Below, piece by piece: positions 42,979 through 56,307 of a DNA stretch of 64,000 bases. Source of the DNA: Escherichia fergusonii ATCC 35469 (GTDB taxonomy: Bacteria; Pseudomonadota; Gammaproteobacteria; Enterobacterales; Enterobacteriaceae); contig NC_011740.1 in the NCBI RefSeq assembly GCF_000026225.1, positions 434,001 through 498,000 on the forward strand, read 5' to 3'. The notes beneath the pieces were generated by a model. That model was not told the DNA's origin and did not search any database. It saw only the letters and a list, made by a program, of their open reading frames with translations. The stretch's first letter is position 1, and the number at the start of each line of letters is the position of its first letter. The position numbers were made by a program, and so were the translations under genes.

Positions 42979-43959
42979 ATGGCACAACGAGTACAGCTCA
43001 CTGCAATGGTGTCCGAAAACCAACTCGGTCAACGCTTAGATCAGGCTTTGGCTGAAATGTTCCCGGATTATTCACGTTCGCGGATAAAAGAATGGATCCT
43101 CGACCAGCGCGTGCTGGTTAACGGCAAAGTTTGTGATAAGCCGAAAGAAAAAGTATTGGGTGGCGAGCAGGTGGCCATCAACGCTGAGATTGAAGAAGAA
43201 GCGCGTTTTGAACCGCAGGATATCCCGCTGGATATCGTCTATGAAGATGAAGATATCATCGTCATTAATAAACCGCGCGACCTGGTGGTACATCCTGGCG
43301 CGGGTAACCCGGATGGCACGGTACTGAATGCGTTGCTTCATTATTATCCGCCCATTGCCGATGTACCGCGTGCGGGCATTGTCCATCGTCTGGATAAAGA
43401 CACCACTGGCCTGATGGTTGTGGCAAAAACCGTTCCGGCTCAGACGCGTTTAGTCGAATCTTTGCAAAGGCGTGAAATTACTCGTGAGTATGAAGCGGTG
43501 GCAATTGGTCATATGACCGCTGGCGGTACGGTGGATGAGCCAATCAGTCGCCACCCAACCAAACGTACTCACATGGCAGTGCATCCGATGGGTAAACCGG
43601 CGGTCACTCACTATCGCATTATGGAACACTTCCGTGTGCACACACGTCTGCGGTTGCGTCTGGAAACTGGACGTACGCACCAGATCCGCGTGCATATGGC
43701 CCATATCACTCATCCACTGGTGGGCGATCCGGTTTATGGTGGCCGTCCGCGTCCGCCAAAAGGGGCTTCGGAAGCGTTTATCTCCACGCTGCGTAAGTTT
43801 GACCGCCAGGCGCTTCATGCAACCATGTTGCGTCTTTATCACCCAATCTCCGGCATCGAAATGGAATGGCATGCGCCTATTCCACAAGATATGGTGGAGC
43901 TGATTGAGGTGATGCGCGCCGATTTCGAAGAGCATAAGGATGAAGTGGACTGGTTATGA
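42979..43959 (+). CDS. rluD: RluD, 23S rRNA pseudouridine synthase
   Basis: Makes pseudouridines 1911, 1915 and 1917 in helix 69 of 23S rRNA. It has 326 residues: an N-terminal S4 RNA-binding domain (about 18-75) and the RluA-type catalytic core with Asp in HRLDKDTTGLMVVAK near residue 139. It overlaps pgeF by 4 nt (ATGA). Confidence 0.98.
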   Translation: MAQRVQLTAMVSENQLGQRLDQALAEMFPDYSRSRIKEWILDQRVLVNGKVCDKPKEKVLGGEQVAINAEIEEEARFEPQDIPLDIVYEDEDIIVINKPRDLVVHPGAGNPDGTVLNALLHYYPPIADVPRAGIVHRLDKDTTGLMVVAKTVPAQTRLVESLQRREITREYEAVAIGHMTAGGTVDEPISRHPTKRTHMAVHPMGKPAVTHYRIMEHFRVHTRLRLRLETGRTHQIRVHMAHITHPLVGDPVYGGRPRPPKGASEAFISTLRKFDRQALHATMLRLYHPISGIEMEWHAPIPQDMVELIEVMRADFEEHKDEVDWL

Positions 43960-44687
43960 GTAAGCTGATTGTCCCGCAGTGGCCGCTGCCAAAAGGTGTT
44001 GCGGCCTGTAGCTCTACCCGTATCGGCGGCGTGAGCTTGCCGCCGTATGACTCGCTCAACCTCGGTGCCCATTGTGGCGATAACCCGGATCACGTCGAGG
44101 AAAATCGTAAGCGACTTTTTGCTGCGGGCAATTTGCCTTCAAAACCGGTCTGGCTTGAGCAGGTACACGGCAAAGATGTGCTTAAGCTTACTGGCGAACC
44201 TTATGCCTCAAAACGAGCAGATGCCTCTTATAGCAACACGCCGGGCACGGTTTGCGCTGTGATGACTGCCGACTGCCTCCCCGTGCTGTTTTGCAATCGA
44301 GCGGGAACGGAAGTCGCCGCCGCTCATGCTGGCTGGCGTGGACTGTGCGCAGGCGTGCTGGAAGAGACGGTTTCCTGTTTTGCTGATAATCCCGAAAACA
44401 TTCTCGCCTGGTTAGGGCCGGCAATTGGTCCACGCGCGTTTGAAGTGGGAGCGGAGGTTCGCGAGGCGTTTATGGCAGTAGACGCTAAAGCGAGTGCAGC
44501 TTTCATTCAGCATGGAGATAAATATCTGGCGGATATTTATCAGCTTGCCCGGCAGCGTCTGGCGAACGTTGGTGTTGAGCGAATTTTCGGCGGCGACCGT
44601 TGTACATATACGGAAAATGAGACATTCTTCTCTTATCGTCGCGACAAGACCACCGGTCGTATGGCAAGTTTCATTTGGCTGATATAA
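43956..44687 (+). CDS. pgeF: PgeF (YfiH), peptidoglycan editing factor
   Basis: Polyphenol-oxidase-fold (DUF152) protein of 243 residues that prevents misincorporation of L-Ser in place of L-Ala in muropeptide precursors. The metal-site residues are in LEQVHGKDV, MTADCLPVLF and AAAHAGWRGLCAGV. It is translationally coupled to rluD through an ATGA overlap. Confidence 0.95.
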   Translation: MSKLIVPQWPLPKGVAACSSTRIGGVSLPPYDSLNLGAHCGDNPDHVEENRKRLFAAGNLPSKPVWLEQVHGKDVLKLTGEPYASKRADASYSNTPGTVCAVMTADCLPVLFCNRAGTEVAAAHAGWRGLCAGVLEETVSCFADNPENILAWLGPAIGPRAFEVGAEVREAFMAVDAKASAAFIQHGDKYLADIYQLARQRLANVGVERIFGGDRCTYTENETFFSYRRDKTTGRMASFIWLI

Positions 44688-44749
44688 CCTAAAGAATCAA
44701 GACGATCCGGTACGCGTGATTTTCTTTTCACATTAATCTGGTCAATAAC

Positions 44750-44778
44750 CTTGAATAATTGAGGGATGACCTCATTTA
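44750..44778 (+). promoter_or_regulatory. Sigma-32 promoter of clpB
   Basis: CTTGAA at 44750-44755 and CCTCATTTA at 44770-44778, 14 bp apart, fit the heat-shock consensus; clpB starts at 44817. Confidence 0.8.
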
Positions 44779-44816
44779 ATCTCCAGTAGCAACTTTGATC
44801 CGTTATGGGAGGAGTT

Positions 44817-47390
44817 ATGCGTCTGGATCGTCTTACTAATAAATTCCAGCTTGCTCTTGCCGATGCCCAATCACTTGCACTCGGGCACGACAACCAATTC
44901 ATCGAACCACTTCATTTAATGAGCGCCCTGCTGAATCAGGAAGGGGGTTCGGTTAGTCCTTTATTAACATCCGCCGGCATCAATGCTGGTCAGTTGCGCA
45001 CAGATATCAATCAGGCATTAAATCGTTTACCACAGGTTGAAGGTACTGGTGGTGATGTCCAGCCCTCACAGGATCTGGTGCGCGTTCTTAATCTTTGCGA
45101 CAAGCTGGCGCAAAAACGTGGTGATAATTTTATCTCGTCAGAACTGTTCGTTCTGGCGGCACTTGAGTCTCGCGGCACGCTGGCCGACATCCTGAAAGCA
45201 GCAGGGGCGACCACCGCCAACATTACTCAAGCGATTGAACAAATGCGTGGAGGTGAAAGCGTGAACGATCAAGGAGCTGAAGACCAACGTCAGGCTTTGA
45301 AAAAATACACCATCGACCTCACCGAACGAGCCGAACAAGGCAAACTCGATCCGGTGATTGGCCGTGATGAAGAAATTCGCCGTACCATTCAGGTACTGCA
45401 ACGTCGTACTAAAAATAACCCGGTGCTGATTGGTGAACCAGGCGTTGGTAAAACAGCCATCGTTGAAGGTCTGGCTCAGCGTATTATCAATGGCGAAGTA
45501 CCGGAAGGGCTGAAAGGCCGCCGAGTACTGGCGCTGGATATGGGCGCGCTGGTGGCCGGGGCGAAATATCGCGGTGAGTTTGAAGAACGTTTAAAAGGCG
45601 TGCTTAACGATCTCGCCAAACAGGAAGGCAACGTCATCCTGTTTATCGACGAATTACATACCATGGTCGGTGCGGGTAAAGCCGATGGCGCAATGGACGC
45701 CGGCAACATGCTGAAACCGGCGCTGGCGCGTGGTGAATTGCACTGCGTAGGTGCCACGACGCTGGACGAATATCGCCAGTACATCGAAAAAGATGCTGCG
45801 CTGGAACGTCGCTTCCAGAAAGTGTTTGTTGCCGAGCCAACCGTGGAAGACACCATTGCTATTCTGCGTGGCCTGAAAGAACGTTATGAACTGCACCACC
45901 ATGTGCAAATTACTGACCCGGCAATTGTTGCAGCGGCGACGTTGTCTCATCGCTACATTGCTGACCGTCAGCTGCCGGATAAAGCCATCGACCTGATCGA
46001 TGAAGCAGCATCCAGCATTCGTATGCAGATTGACTCAAAACCAGAGGAACTCGACCGACTCGATCGTCGTATCATCCAGCTCAAACTGGAACAACAGGCG
46101 CTAATGAAAGAGTCTGATGAAGCCAGTAAAAAACGCCTGGATATGCTCAACGAAGAACTGAGCGACAAAGAACGTCAGTACTCCGAGTTAGAAGAAGAGT
46201 GGAAAGCTGAGAAAGCGTCGCTTTCTGGTACGCAGACCATTAAAGCGGAACTGGAACAGGCGAAAATCGCCATTGAACAGGCTCGCCGTGTGGGTGACCT
46301 GGCGCGGATGTCTGAACTGCAATACGGCAAAATCCCGGAACTGGAAAAGCAACTGGAAGCCGCAACGCAGCTCGAAGGCAAAACTATGCGTCTGTTGCGT
46401 AATAAAGTGACCGATGCCGAAATTGCTGAAGTGTTGGCGCGTTGGACGGGGATTCCGGTTTCTCGCATGATGGAAAGCGAGCGCGAAAAACTGCTGCGTA
46501 TGGAGCAAGAACTGCACCATCGCGTTATTGGTCAGAACGAAGCGGTTGATGCGGTATCTAACGCTATTCGTCGTAGCCGTGCGGGGCTGGCGGATCCAAA
46601 TCGCCCGATTGGTTCATTCCTGTTCCTCGGCCCAACGGGTGTGGGGAAAACTGAGCTTTGTAAGGCGCTGGCGAACTTTATGTTTGATAGCGACGAGGCG
46701 ATGGTCCGTATCGATATGTCCGAGTTTATGGAGAAACACTCGGTGTCTCGTCTGGTTGGTGCGCCTCCGGGATATGTCGGTTATGAAGAAGGTGGCTACC
46801 TGACCGAAGCTGTGCGTCGTCGTCCGTATTCCGTCATCCTGCTGGATGAAGTGGAAAAAGCGCATCCGGATGTCTTCAACATTCTGTTGCAGGTACTGGA
46901 TGATGGGCGTCTGACTGACGGGCAGGGGAGAACGGTCGACTTCCGTAATACGGTTGTCATTATGACCTCTAACCTCGGTTCCGATTTGATTCAGGAACGC
47001 TTCGGTGAACTGGATTATGCGCACATGAAAGAGCTGGTGCTCGGTGTGGTAAGCCATAACTTCCGTCCGGAATTCATTAACCGTATCGATGAAGTGGTGG
47101 TCTTCCATCCGCTGGGTGAACAGCACATTGCGTCGATTGCGCAGATTCAGTTGAAACGTCTGTACAAACGTCTGGAAGAACGTGGTTATGAAATCCACAT
47201 TTCTGACGAGGCGCTGAAACTGCTGAGCGAGAACGGTTACGATCCGGTCTATGGTGCACGTCCTCTGAAACGTGCAATTCAGCAGCAGATCGAAAACCCG
47301 CTGGCACAGCAAATACTGTCTGGTGAATTGGTTCCGGGTAAAGTTATTCGCCTGGAAGTTAATGAAGACAGGATTGTCGCCGTCCAGTAA
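44817..47390 (+). CDS. clpB: ClpB disaggregase
   Basis: Hexameric AAA+ disaggregase of 857 residues working with DnaK/DnaJ/GrpE. It has an N domain (1-about 145), NBD1 with Walker A GEPGVGKT near residue 206, a coiled-coil middle domain (about 400-525, rich in Glu, Lys and Arg) and NBD2 with GPTGVGKT near residue 605. The ATG at 44817 (MRLDRLTNKFQ) is used; 12 nt upstream is an in-frame ATG. The internal GTG at 45261 (Val149, GGAGGTG 5 nt upstream) is the known start of the short ClpB isoform lacking the N domain. Confidence 0.98.
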   Translation: MRLDRLTNKFQLALADAQSLALGHDNQFIEPLHLMSALLNQEGGSVSPLLTSAGINAGQLRTDINQALNRLPQVEGTGGDVQPSQDLVRVLNLCDKLAQKRGDNFISSELFVLAALESRGTLADILKAAGATTANITQAIEQMRGGESVNDQGAEDQRQALKKYTIDLTERAEQGKLDPVIGRDEEIRRTIQVLQRRTKNNPVLIGEPGVGKTAIVEGLAQRIINGEVPEGLKGRRVLALDMGALVAGAKYRGEFEERLKGVLNDLAKQEGNVILFIDELHTMVGAGKADGAMDAGNMLKPALARGELHCVGATTLDEYRQYIEKDAALERRFQKVFVAEPTVEDTIAILRGLKERYELHHHVQITDPAIVAAATLSHRYIADRQLPDKAIDLIDEAASSIRMQIDSKPEELDRLDRRIIQLKLEQQALMKESDEASKKRLDMLNEELSDKERQYSELEEEWKAEKASLSGTQTIKAELEQAKIAIEQARRVGDLARMSELQYGKIPELEKQLEAATQLEGKTMRLLRNKVTDAEIAEVLARWTGIPVSRMMESEREKLLRMEQELHHRVIGQNEAVDAVSNAIRRSRAGLADPNRPIGSFLFLGPTGVGKTELCKALANFMFDSDEAMVRIDMSEFMEKHSVSRLVGAPPGYVGYEEGGYLTEAVRRRPYSVILLDEVEKAHPDVFNILLQVLDDGRLTDGQGRTVDFRNTVVIMTSNLGSDLIQERFGELDYAHMKELVLGVVSHNFRPEFINRIDEVVVFHPLGEQHIASIAQIQLKRLYKRLEERGYEIHISDEALKLLSENGYDPVYGARPLKRAIQQQIENPLAQQILSGELVPGKVIRLEVNEDRIVAVQ
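45249..45263 (+). promoter_or_regulatory. Internal translation start for short ClpB
   Basis: GGAGGTG at 45249-45255 followed by GTG at 45261, in frame at codon 149 of clpB, gives the isoform without the N domain. Confidence 0.75.
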
Positions 47391-47395
47391 TGATA

Positions 47396-47424
47396 AAACG
47401 AGCCCTTTGGGGCTCGTTTTTGTC
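47396..47424 (+). terminator. Terminator of clpB
   Basis: AACGAGCCC-TTT-GGGGCTCGTT followed by TTTGTC directly after the clpB stop. Confidence 0.88.
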
Positions 47425-47504
47425 TATAAGTTAGACGGAAAACACCATGTTCAGGATGTTTTGCCTGAAAAATGAGCGAACGATAAAGTTTTTATATTTT
47501 TTGC

Positions 47505-47532
47505 TTGTCAGGCCGGAATAACTCCCTATAAT
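47505..47532 (+). promoter_or_regulatory. rRNA operon promoter P1
   Basis: TTGTCA (47505-47510) and TATAAT (47527-47532), 16 bp apart, followed by a GC-rich discriminator GCGCCACC. An A/T-rich UP element lies just upstream. Confidence 0.88.
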
Positions 47533-47623
47533 GCGCCACCACTGACACGGAACAACGGCATACACGCCGCCGGGTCAGCGAGGTTCTCCTGAGAATCTCG
47601 GCAGAGAAAAGCAAAAAAAATGC

Positions 47624-47651
47624 TTGACTCTGTAGCGGGAAAGCGTATTAT
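47624..47651 (+). promoter_or_regulatory. rRNA operon promoter P2
   Basis: TTGACT (47624-47629) and TATTAT (47646-47651), 16 bp apart, about 119 bp after P1, preceded by an A-run. Confidence 0.88.
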
Positions 47652-47688
47652 GCACACCCCGCGCTGCTGAGAAAAAGCGAAGCGGCAC

Positions 47689-47700
47689 TGCTCTTTAACA
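47689..47700 (+). promoter_or_regulatory. rRNA leader boxA antitermination site
   Basis: TGCTCTTTAACA matches the rrn boxA that recruits NusB/NusE for antitermination. Confidence 0.85.
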
Positions 47701-47832
47701 ATTTATCAGACAATCTGTGTGGGCGCTCGAAGATACGGATTCTTAACGTCGCAAGACGAAAAATGAATACCAAGTCTCAAGAGTGAACACGTAATTCATT
47801 ACGAAGTTTAATTCTTTGAGCATCAAACTTTT

Positions 47833-49374
<1,542 letters not shown>

Positions 49375-49459
49375 CCTTAAAGAACTGTGCTTTGCAGTGC
49401 TCACACAGATTGTCTGATAGAAAGTGAAAAGCAAGGCGTCTTGCGAAGCAGACTGATAC

Positions 49460-49535
49460 GTCCCCTTCGTCTAGAGGCCCAGGACACCGCCCTTTCACGG
49501 CGGTAACAGGGGTTCGAATCCCCTAGGGGACGCCA
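49460..49535 (+). tRNA. gltW: tRNA-Glu (UUC)
   Basis: A 76-nt cloverleaf beginning GTCCCCTTCGTCTAGAGGCC and ending GACGCCA, with anticodon TTC in CCTTTCACGG. A single tRNA-Glu spacer is the rrnG/rrnB/rrnC/rrnE type. Confidence 0.98.
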
Positions 49536-49728
49536 CTTGCTGGTTTGTGAGTGAAAGTCACCTGCCTTAATATCTCAAAACTCATCTTCGGGTGACGTTT
49601 GAGATATTTGCTCTTTAAAAATCTGGATCAAGCTGAAAATTGAAACACTGAACAACGAAAGTTGTTCGTGAGTCTCTCAAATTTTCGCAACACGATGATG
49701 AATCGAAAGAAACATCTTCGGGTTGTGA
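49536..49728 (+). other. 16S-23S spacer, distal part
   Basis: Holds a second boxA-like TGCTCTTTAAAAATCTGG near 49609 and the 23S processing stem sequence. No other RNA gene is seen. Confidence 0.7.
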
Positions 49729-52632
<2,904 letters not shown>

Positions 52633-52725
52633 ACAACGCCGAAGGTGTTTTGGCGGATTGAGAGAAGATTTTCAGCCTGATACAGATTAAATCAGAACGC
52701 AGAAGCGGTCTGATGAAACAGAATT

Positions 52726-52845
52726 TGCCTGGCGGCCTTAGCGCGGTGGTCCCACCTGACCCCATGCCGAACTCAGAAGTGAAACGCCGTAGCGCCGATG
52801 GTAGTGTGGGGTCTCCCCATGCGAGAGTAGGGAACTGCCAGGCAT
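52726..52845 (+). rRNA. rrfG: 5S ribosomal RNA
   Basis: A 120-nt 5S sequence from TGCCTGGCGGCC to ACTGCCAGGCAT. Early positions read GGCCTTAGCG, a known type of variation among E. coli 5S copies. Confidence 0.97.
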
Positions 52846-52857
52846 CAAATTAAGCAG

Positions 52858-52885
52858 AAGGCCATCCGTCAGGATGGCCTTTTTG
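52858..52885 (+). terminator. rRNA operon terminator
   Basis: AAGGCCATCC-GTCA-GGATGGCCTT followed by TTT, typical of rrn T1. Confidence 0.9.
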
Positions 52886-52901
52886 CGCTGGTGCGGAAAA
52901 A

Positions 52902-52940
52902 ATGCCGGATGCGACGCTGGCTGCATCTTATCCGTCCTAC
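52902..52940. repeat. REP element
   Basis: ATGCCGGATGCGACGCTGGC followed by TGCATCTTATCCGTCCTAC matches the E. coli repetitive extragenic palindrome pattern. Confidence 0.75.
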
Positions 52941-53174
52941 GCTCCCACATAAGCCAGATTCAACAGCGAATACGGCTTCCCCAACTTGCCCACTTCCATA
53001 CATCCTCCTTACCAAAAATCTATCCTTTAGATCCTCAATAACCATTTTCCTGCTAACTAAATTCATGGTTAAGGTTGCATAATGATACGCAACAAATGTA
53101 TAACATTTTCTTTACCAAAAAATAAACAACAGCGACCGACAAAAGCATCGGATTACGGCAGGAGACATAATGGC

Positions 53175-54473
53175 ATGGCTGAAAGTACTGTAACGGCAGA
53201 CAGCAAACTGACAAGTAGTGATACTCGTCGCCGCATTTGGGCAATTGTGGGGGCCTCTTCAGGTAATTTGGTCGAGTGGTTCGATTTCTATGTCTACTCG
53301 TTCTGCTCACTCTACTTCGCTCACATCTTCTTCCCTTCCGGGAACACGACGACTCAACTACTACAAACAGCAGGTGTTTTTGCTGCTGGATTCCTGATGC
53401 GCCCAATAGGCGGTTGGCTATTTGGCCGCATAGCCGATAAACATGGTCGCAAAAAATCGATGCTGTTATCGGTGTGTATGATGTGTTTCGGCTCACTGAT
53501 TATCGCCTGTTTGCCAGGCTACGAAACAATCGGTACCTGGGCTCCGGCATTATTGCTTCTTGCTCGTTTATTCCAGGGATTATCCGTTGGCGGAGAATAT
53601 GGCACCAGCGCCACCTATATGAGTGAAGTTGCCGTTGAAGGGCGCAAAGGTTTTTACGCATCATTTCAGTATGTGACGTTGATCGGCGGGCAACTGCTAG
53701 CTCTACTGGTTGTCGTGGTTTTACAACACACCATGGAAGACGCTGCACTCAGAGAGTGGGGATGGCGTATTCCTTTCGCGTTAGGAGCTGTGTTAGCTGT
53801 TGTGGCGTTGTGGTTACGTCGTCAGTTAGATGAAACTTCACAACAAGAAACACGCGCTTTAAAAGAAGCTGGATCTCTGAAAGGATTATGGCGCAATCGC
53901 CGAGCATTCATCATGGTTCTCGGTTTTACCGCTGCGGGTTCCCTTTGTTTCTATACCTTCACCACTTACATGCAGAAGTATCTGGTGAATACTGCGGGAA
54001 TGCACGCCAACGTGGCGAGTGGCATTATGACAGCCGCGTTGTTTGTTTATATGCTCATTCAGCCACTTTTTGGGGCCTTGTCAGATAAGATTGGTCGCCG
54101 AACCTCGATGCTTTGCTTCGGTTCTCTGGCTGCCATTTTTACCGTTCCGATACTCTCAGCATTACAGAATGTATCTTCTCCTTATGCAGCCTTTGGCCTC
54201 GTCATGTGTGCTTTAGTGATTGTGAGTTTCTATACCTCTATTAGTGGCATCCTTAAGGCTGAAATGTTCCCGGCCCAGGTTCGCGCATTAGGTGTTGGTT
54301 TGTCGTATGCCGTAGCCAATGCGTTATTTGGTGGCTCTGCAGAGTATGTAGCGTTATCGTTGAAATCGGTAGGAATGGAAACATCTTTCTTCTGGTATGT
54401 CACCTTTATGGCAGTGATTGCATTTCTGGTTTCACTAACATTGCACCGTAAAGGAAAAGGGATGCGTCTTTAG
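53175..54473 (+). CDS. kgtP: KgtP, alpha-ketoglutarate permease
   Basis: Proton symporter for alpha-ketoglutarate in the metabolite:H+ symporter branch of the MFS, 432 residues with twelve membrane segments. The MFS loop motif is GRIADKHGRKKSM near residue 95. The ATG at 53175 gives the K-12 length and follows GGAGACAT. Its stop overlaps that of the convergent yfiM. Confidence 0.96.
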   Translation: MAESTVTADSKLTSSDTRRRIWAIVGASSGNLVEWFDFYVYSFCSLYFAHIFFPSGNTTTQLLQTAGVFAAGFLMRPIGGWLFGRIADKHGRKKSMLLSVCMMCFGSLIIACLPGYETIGTWAPALLLLARLFQGLSVGGEYGTSATYMSEVAVEGRKGFYASFQYVTLIGGQLLALLVVVVLQHTMEDAALREWGWRIPFALGAVLAVVALWLRRQLDETSQQETRALKEAGSLKGLWRNRRAFIMVLGFTAAGSLCFYTFTTYMQKYLVNTAGMHANVASGIMTAALFVYMLIQPLFGALSDKIGRRTSMLCFGSLAAIFTVPILSALQNVSSPYAAFGLVMCALVIVSFYTSISGILKAEMFPAQVRALGVGLSYAVANALFGGSAEYVALSLKSVGMETSFFWYVTFMAVIAFLVSLTLHRKGKGMRL

Positions 54474-54793
54474 TGATGCGCTATTTGCCAGACGGTATAG
54501 CCGGTGCTTGCACCGGCAACATCCCAGGCAAAATCCTTCCAGCTCCAGCCACTCCCTTCAGCTCGGCTATCCCAAAGTTCTTTTGATGCCCCCAGCCCTA
54601 CAGAGAACATTAATCCAAACATGGCACTGCGATCGCGACTGCTTCCCTGATGCTGTGCATATTCATTCCCGGCAGCGGAAAGCATCGCTGAGGCGATAAA
54701 GTGTTGGGCTTTATCCTGTCCGCTCCAGCTATCGTTAGCCATATGGCTGCAACCAGAAAGTAACAATAGCGAACAGACAAAAAGAATACGCAA
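54470..54793 (-). CDS. yfiM: YfiM, putative lipoprotein
   Basis: Small lipoprotein of 107 residues with signal peptide and lipobox LLSGC. Conserved DKAQHFIASAMLSAAGNEY and WSWKDFAWDVAGAS. A TTG start at 54793 with GGAGG 7 nt upstream gives the family length; a longer ATG start would place extra residues before the signal peptide. Function unknown. The pssA terminator lies just upstream. Confidence 0.9.
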   Translation of the reverse strand: MRILFVCSLLLLSGCSHMANDSWSGQDKAQHFIASAMLSAAGNEYAQHQGSSRDRSAMFGLMFSVGLGASKELWDSRAEGSGWSWKDFAWDVAGASTGYTVWQIAHH

Positions 54794-54800
54794 AACGTGG

Positions 54801-54836
54801 CCTCCAAAAAACAAACCCCGTACAGGACGGGGTTGT
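54801..54836 (-). terminator. Terminator of pssA
   Basis: Minus strand AACCCCGTCCTGTACGGGGTT followed by TGTTTTTTGG, immediately after the pssA stop. Confidence 0.85.
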
Positions 54837-54838
54837 GA

Positions 54839-56194
54839 TTACAGGATGCGGCTAATTAATCGGTCGATGCGGATACGGCGCAAACGGCGGATAAGTTTAC
54901 GAACCTTCACCGGATAATCGGCAATGCTTTGCAGATCGCGGTAGTGCTTAACGATGGTGGTATGCTCGCGGATCAGTTCCAGTTCTTTCTCACGCTGTGG
55001 CGCAAGTTCCAGTTGCGGATCGTGAATCAAAATGGCGTTTTCCAGATCCAGACGCCAGGCGCGTGGGTTCAGGTTATTGCCGGTGATCAGCATCCACTTA
55101 TCATCAACCCACATCCCTTTCAGGTGATAGGTGTTGTCGTCGTCTTTCCATAACCGAACCACTAACTGGTCAGTATTGACGTAATACTGCAAACGGCTCA
55201 GGAAACGACGCAGATTGATCTCATAGAGATAAGGCAGAGCACCGATTATCTTGAAAGGTTCATCTTCCGGAATGTAGAAGTCATTCGCAGTTTTATCGCC
55301 AACAATAATTTCGACCTTTTTCCCTTCGCGCAGTAACTGGATGATATTACGCACAAGGATTGCTGGCAGGTTGAAATATGGTGTGCAAATGGTTAGTTTC
55401 TGCTCGGCACAAGGCATAAGATGGAAAATGGTCTTGTTCAAAAGACTCGATTTCCCCAGGCCTACCAACGGCGTAACAGAAAGCTGATCGTTATCGGCAT
55501 CACCCTGGAAATGATAAGCGGCATCACGCAGCTCCTGGCGGAACAGACGAATGTCATTCTTGATTTCCGGGCTTTTTGGACGATTAACATCATCCAGACG
55601 ATTAACGCCGCGACCATTCATTATATTCTGTGTAACCCATTCGAACATAATGTCTGACATCTTACGGTTACGGATCAGATGATAACGGTCGTAGCGATAT
55701 TTATCGTGCTGATGCAGGTAAACATCGTTCAGGCTGGCACCGCTATAAAGTACGCTATCGTCAATGATAAAGCCTTTAAAGTGCAGAACACCAAGGGCCT
55801 CACGGGTATTGATTGGAACGCCATAAACTGGAACATCTACGCCCGGATTTTCCTGTGCCATGCGGCAGTACCAGTCAGCGTTAGTGTTAGATGCCGCAGC
55901 ACCAATGCGTCCACGTTGTGCACGATGCCAGTCGACCAGCACCCGCACATCCAGTTCCGGACGCTGCCGTTTAGCCTCATACAACGCGTTCAGAATGCCT
56001 TTGCCACCGTCATCCTGTTCGAGATACAGGGCGACAATGCAAATGCGCTGCTTCGCGCTGGCTATTTTTTCCAGCAGCGTCTCCCGGAAGTCGGCGGGAG
56101 CGTAAAAGAAATCGACATCATCAACTGATTGAGAAATCTTGGGTAGTTGGGCAAGGTGTTGTTGATGTTTATTACGCTTAAATTTTGACAACAT
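54839..56194 (-). CDS. pssA: PssA, phosphatidylserine synthase
   Basis: CDP-diacylglycerol-serine O-phosphatidyltransferase of the phospholipase D superfamily; it commits lipid synthesis to phosphatidylethanolamine. It has 451 residues with two HKD motifs (LHFKGFIIDDS and YHLKGMWVDDK) and a basic C terminus (RKLIRRLRRIRIDRLISRIL) for membrane association. The ATG at 56194 gives the accepted length; a GTG lies one codon upstream. Confidence 0.97.
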   Translation of the reverse strand: MLSKFKRNKHQQHLAQLPKISQSVDDVDFFYAPADFRETLLEKIASAKQRICIVALYLEQDDGGKGILNALYEAKRQRPELDVRVLVDWHRAQRGRIGAAASNTNADWYCRMAQENPGVDVPVYGVPINTREALGVLHFKGFIIDDSVLYSGASLNDVYLHQHDKYRYDRYHLIRNRKMSDIMFEWVTQNIMNGRGVNRLDDVNRPKSPEIKNDIRLFRQELRDAAYHFQGDADNDQLSVTPLVGLGKSSLLNKTIFHLMPCAEQKLTICTPYFNLPAILVRNIIQLLREGKKVEIIVGDKTANDFYIPEDEPFKIIGALPYLYEINLRRFLSRLQYYVNTDQLVVRLWKDDDNTYHLKGMWVDDKWMLITGNNLNPRAWRLDLENAILIHDPQLELAPQREKELELIREHTTIVKHYRDLQSIADYPVKVRKLIRRLRRIRIDRLISRIL

Positions 56195-56307
56195 CACAGT
56201 GCATTTCTTCTCTGTTCATTGAAGGGTCCTCTGTGCAATGCAGACGACATAAGCGGGCAATAATAACACCAGTCCCGATTAAGTGGTCAACATTTCCAGT
56301 ACCTTAC

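Larger units (their letters stand above)
52846..53174. other. Intergenic region between 5S and kgtP
   Basis: Contains the rRNA operon terminator (52858-52885), a REP element (52902-52940) and the kgtP leader. Just before kgtP lies GGAGACATA. No further gene is seen. Confidence 0.6.
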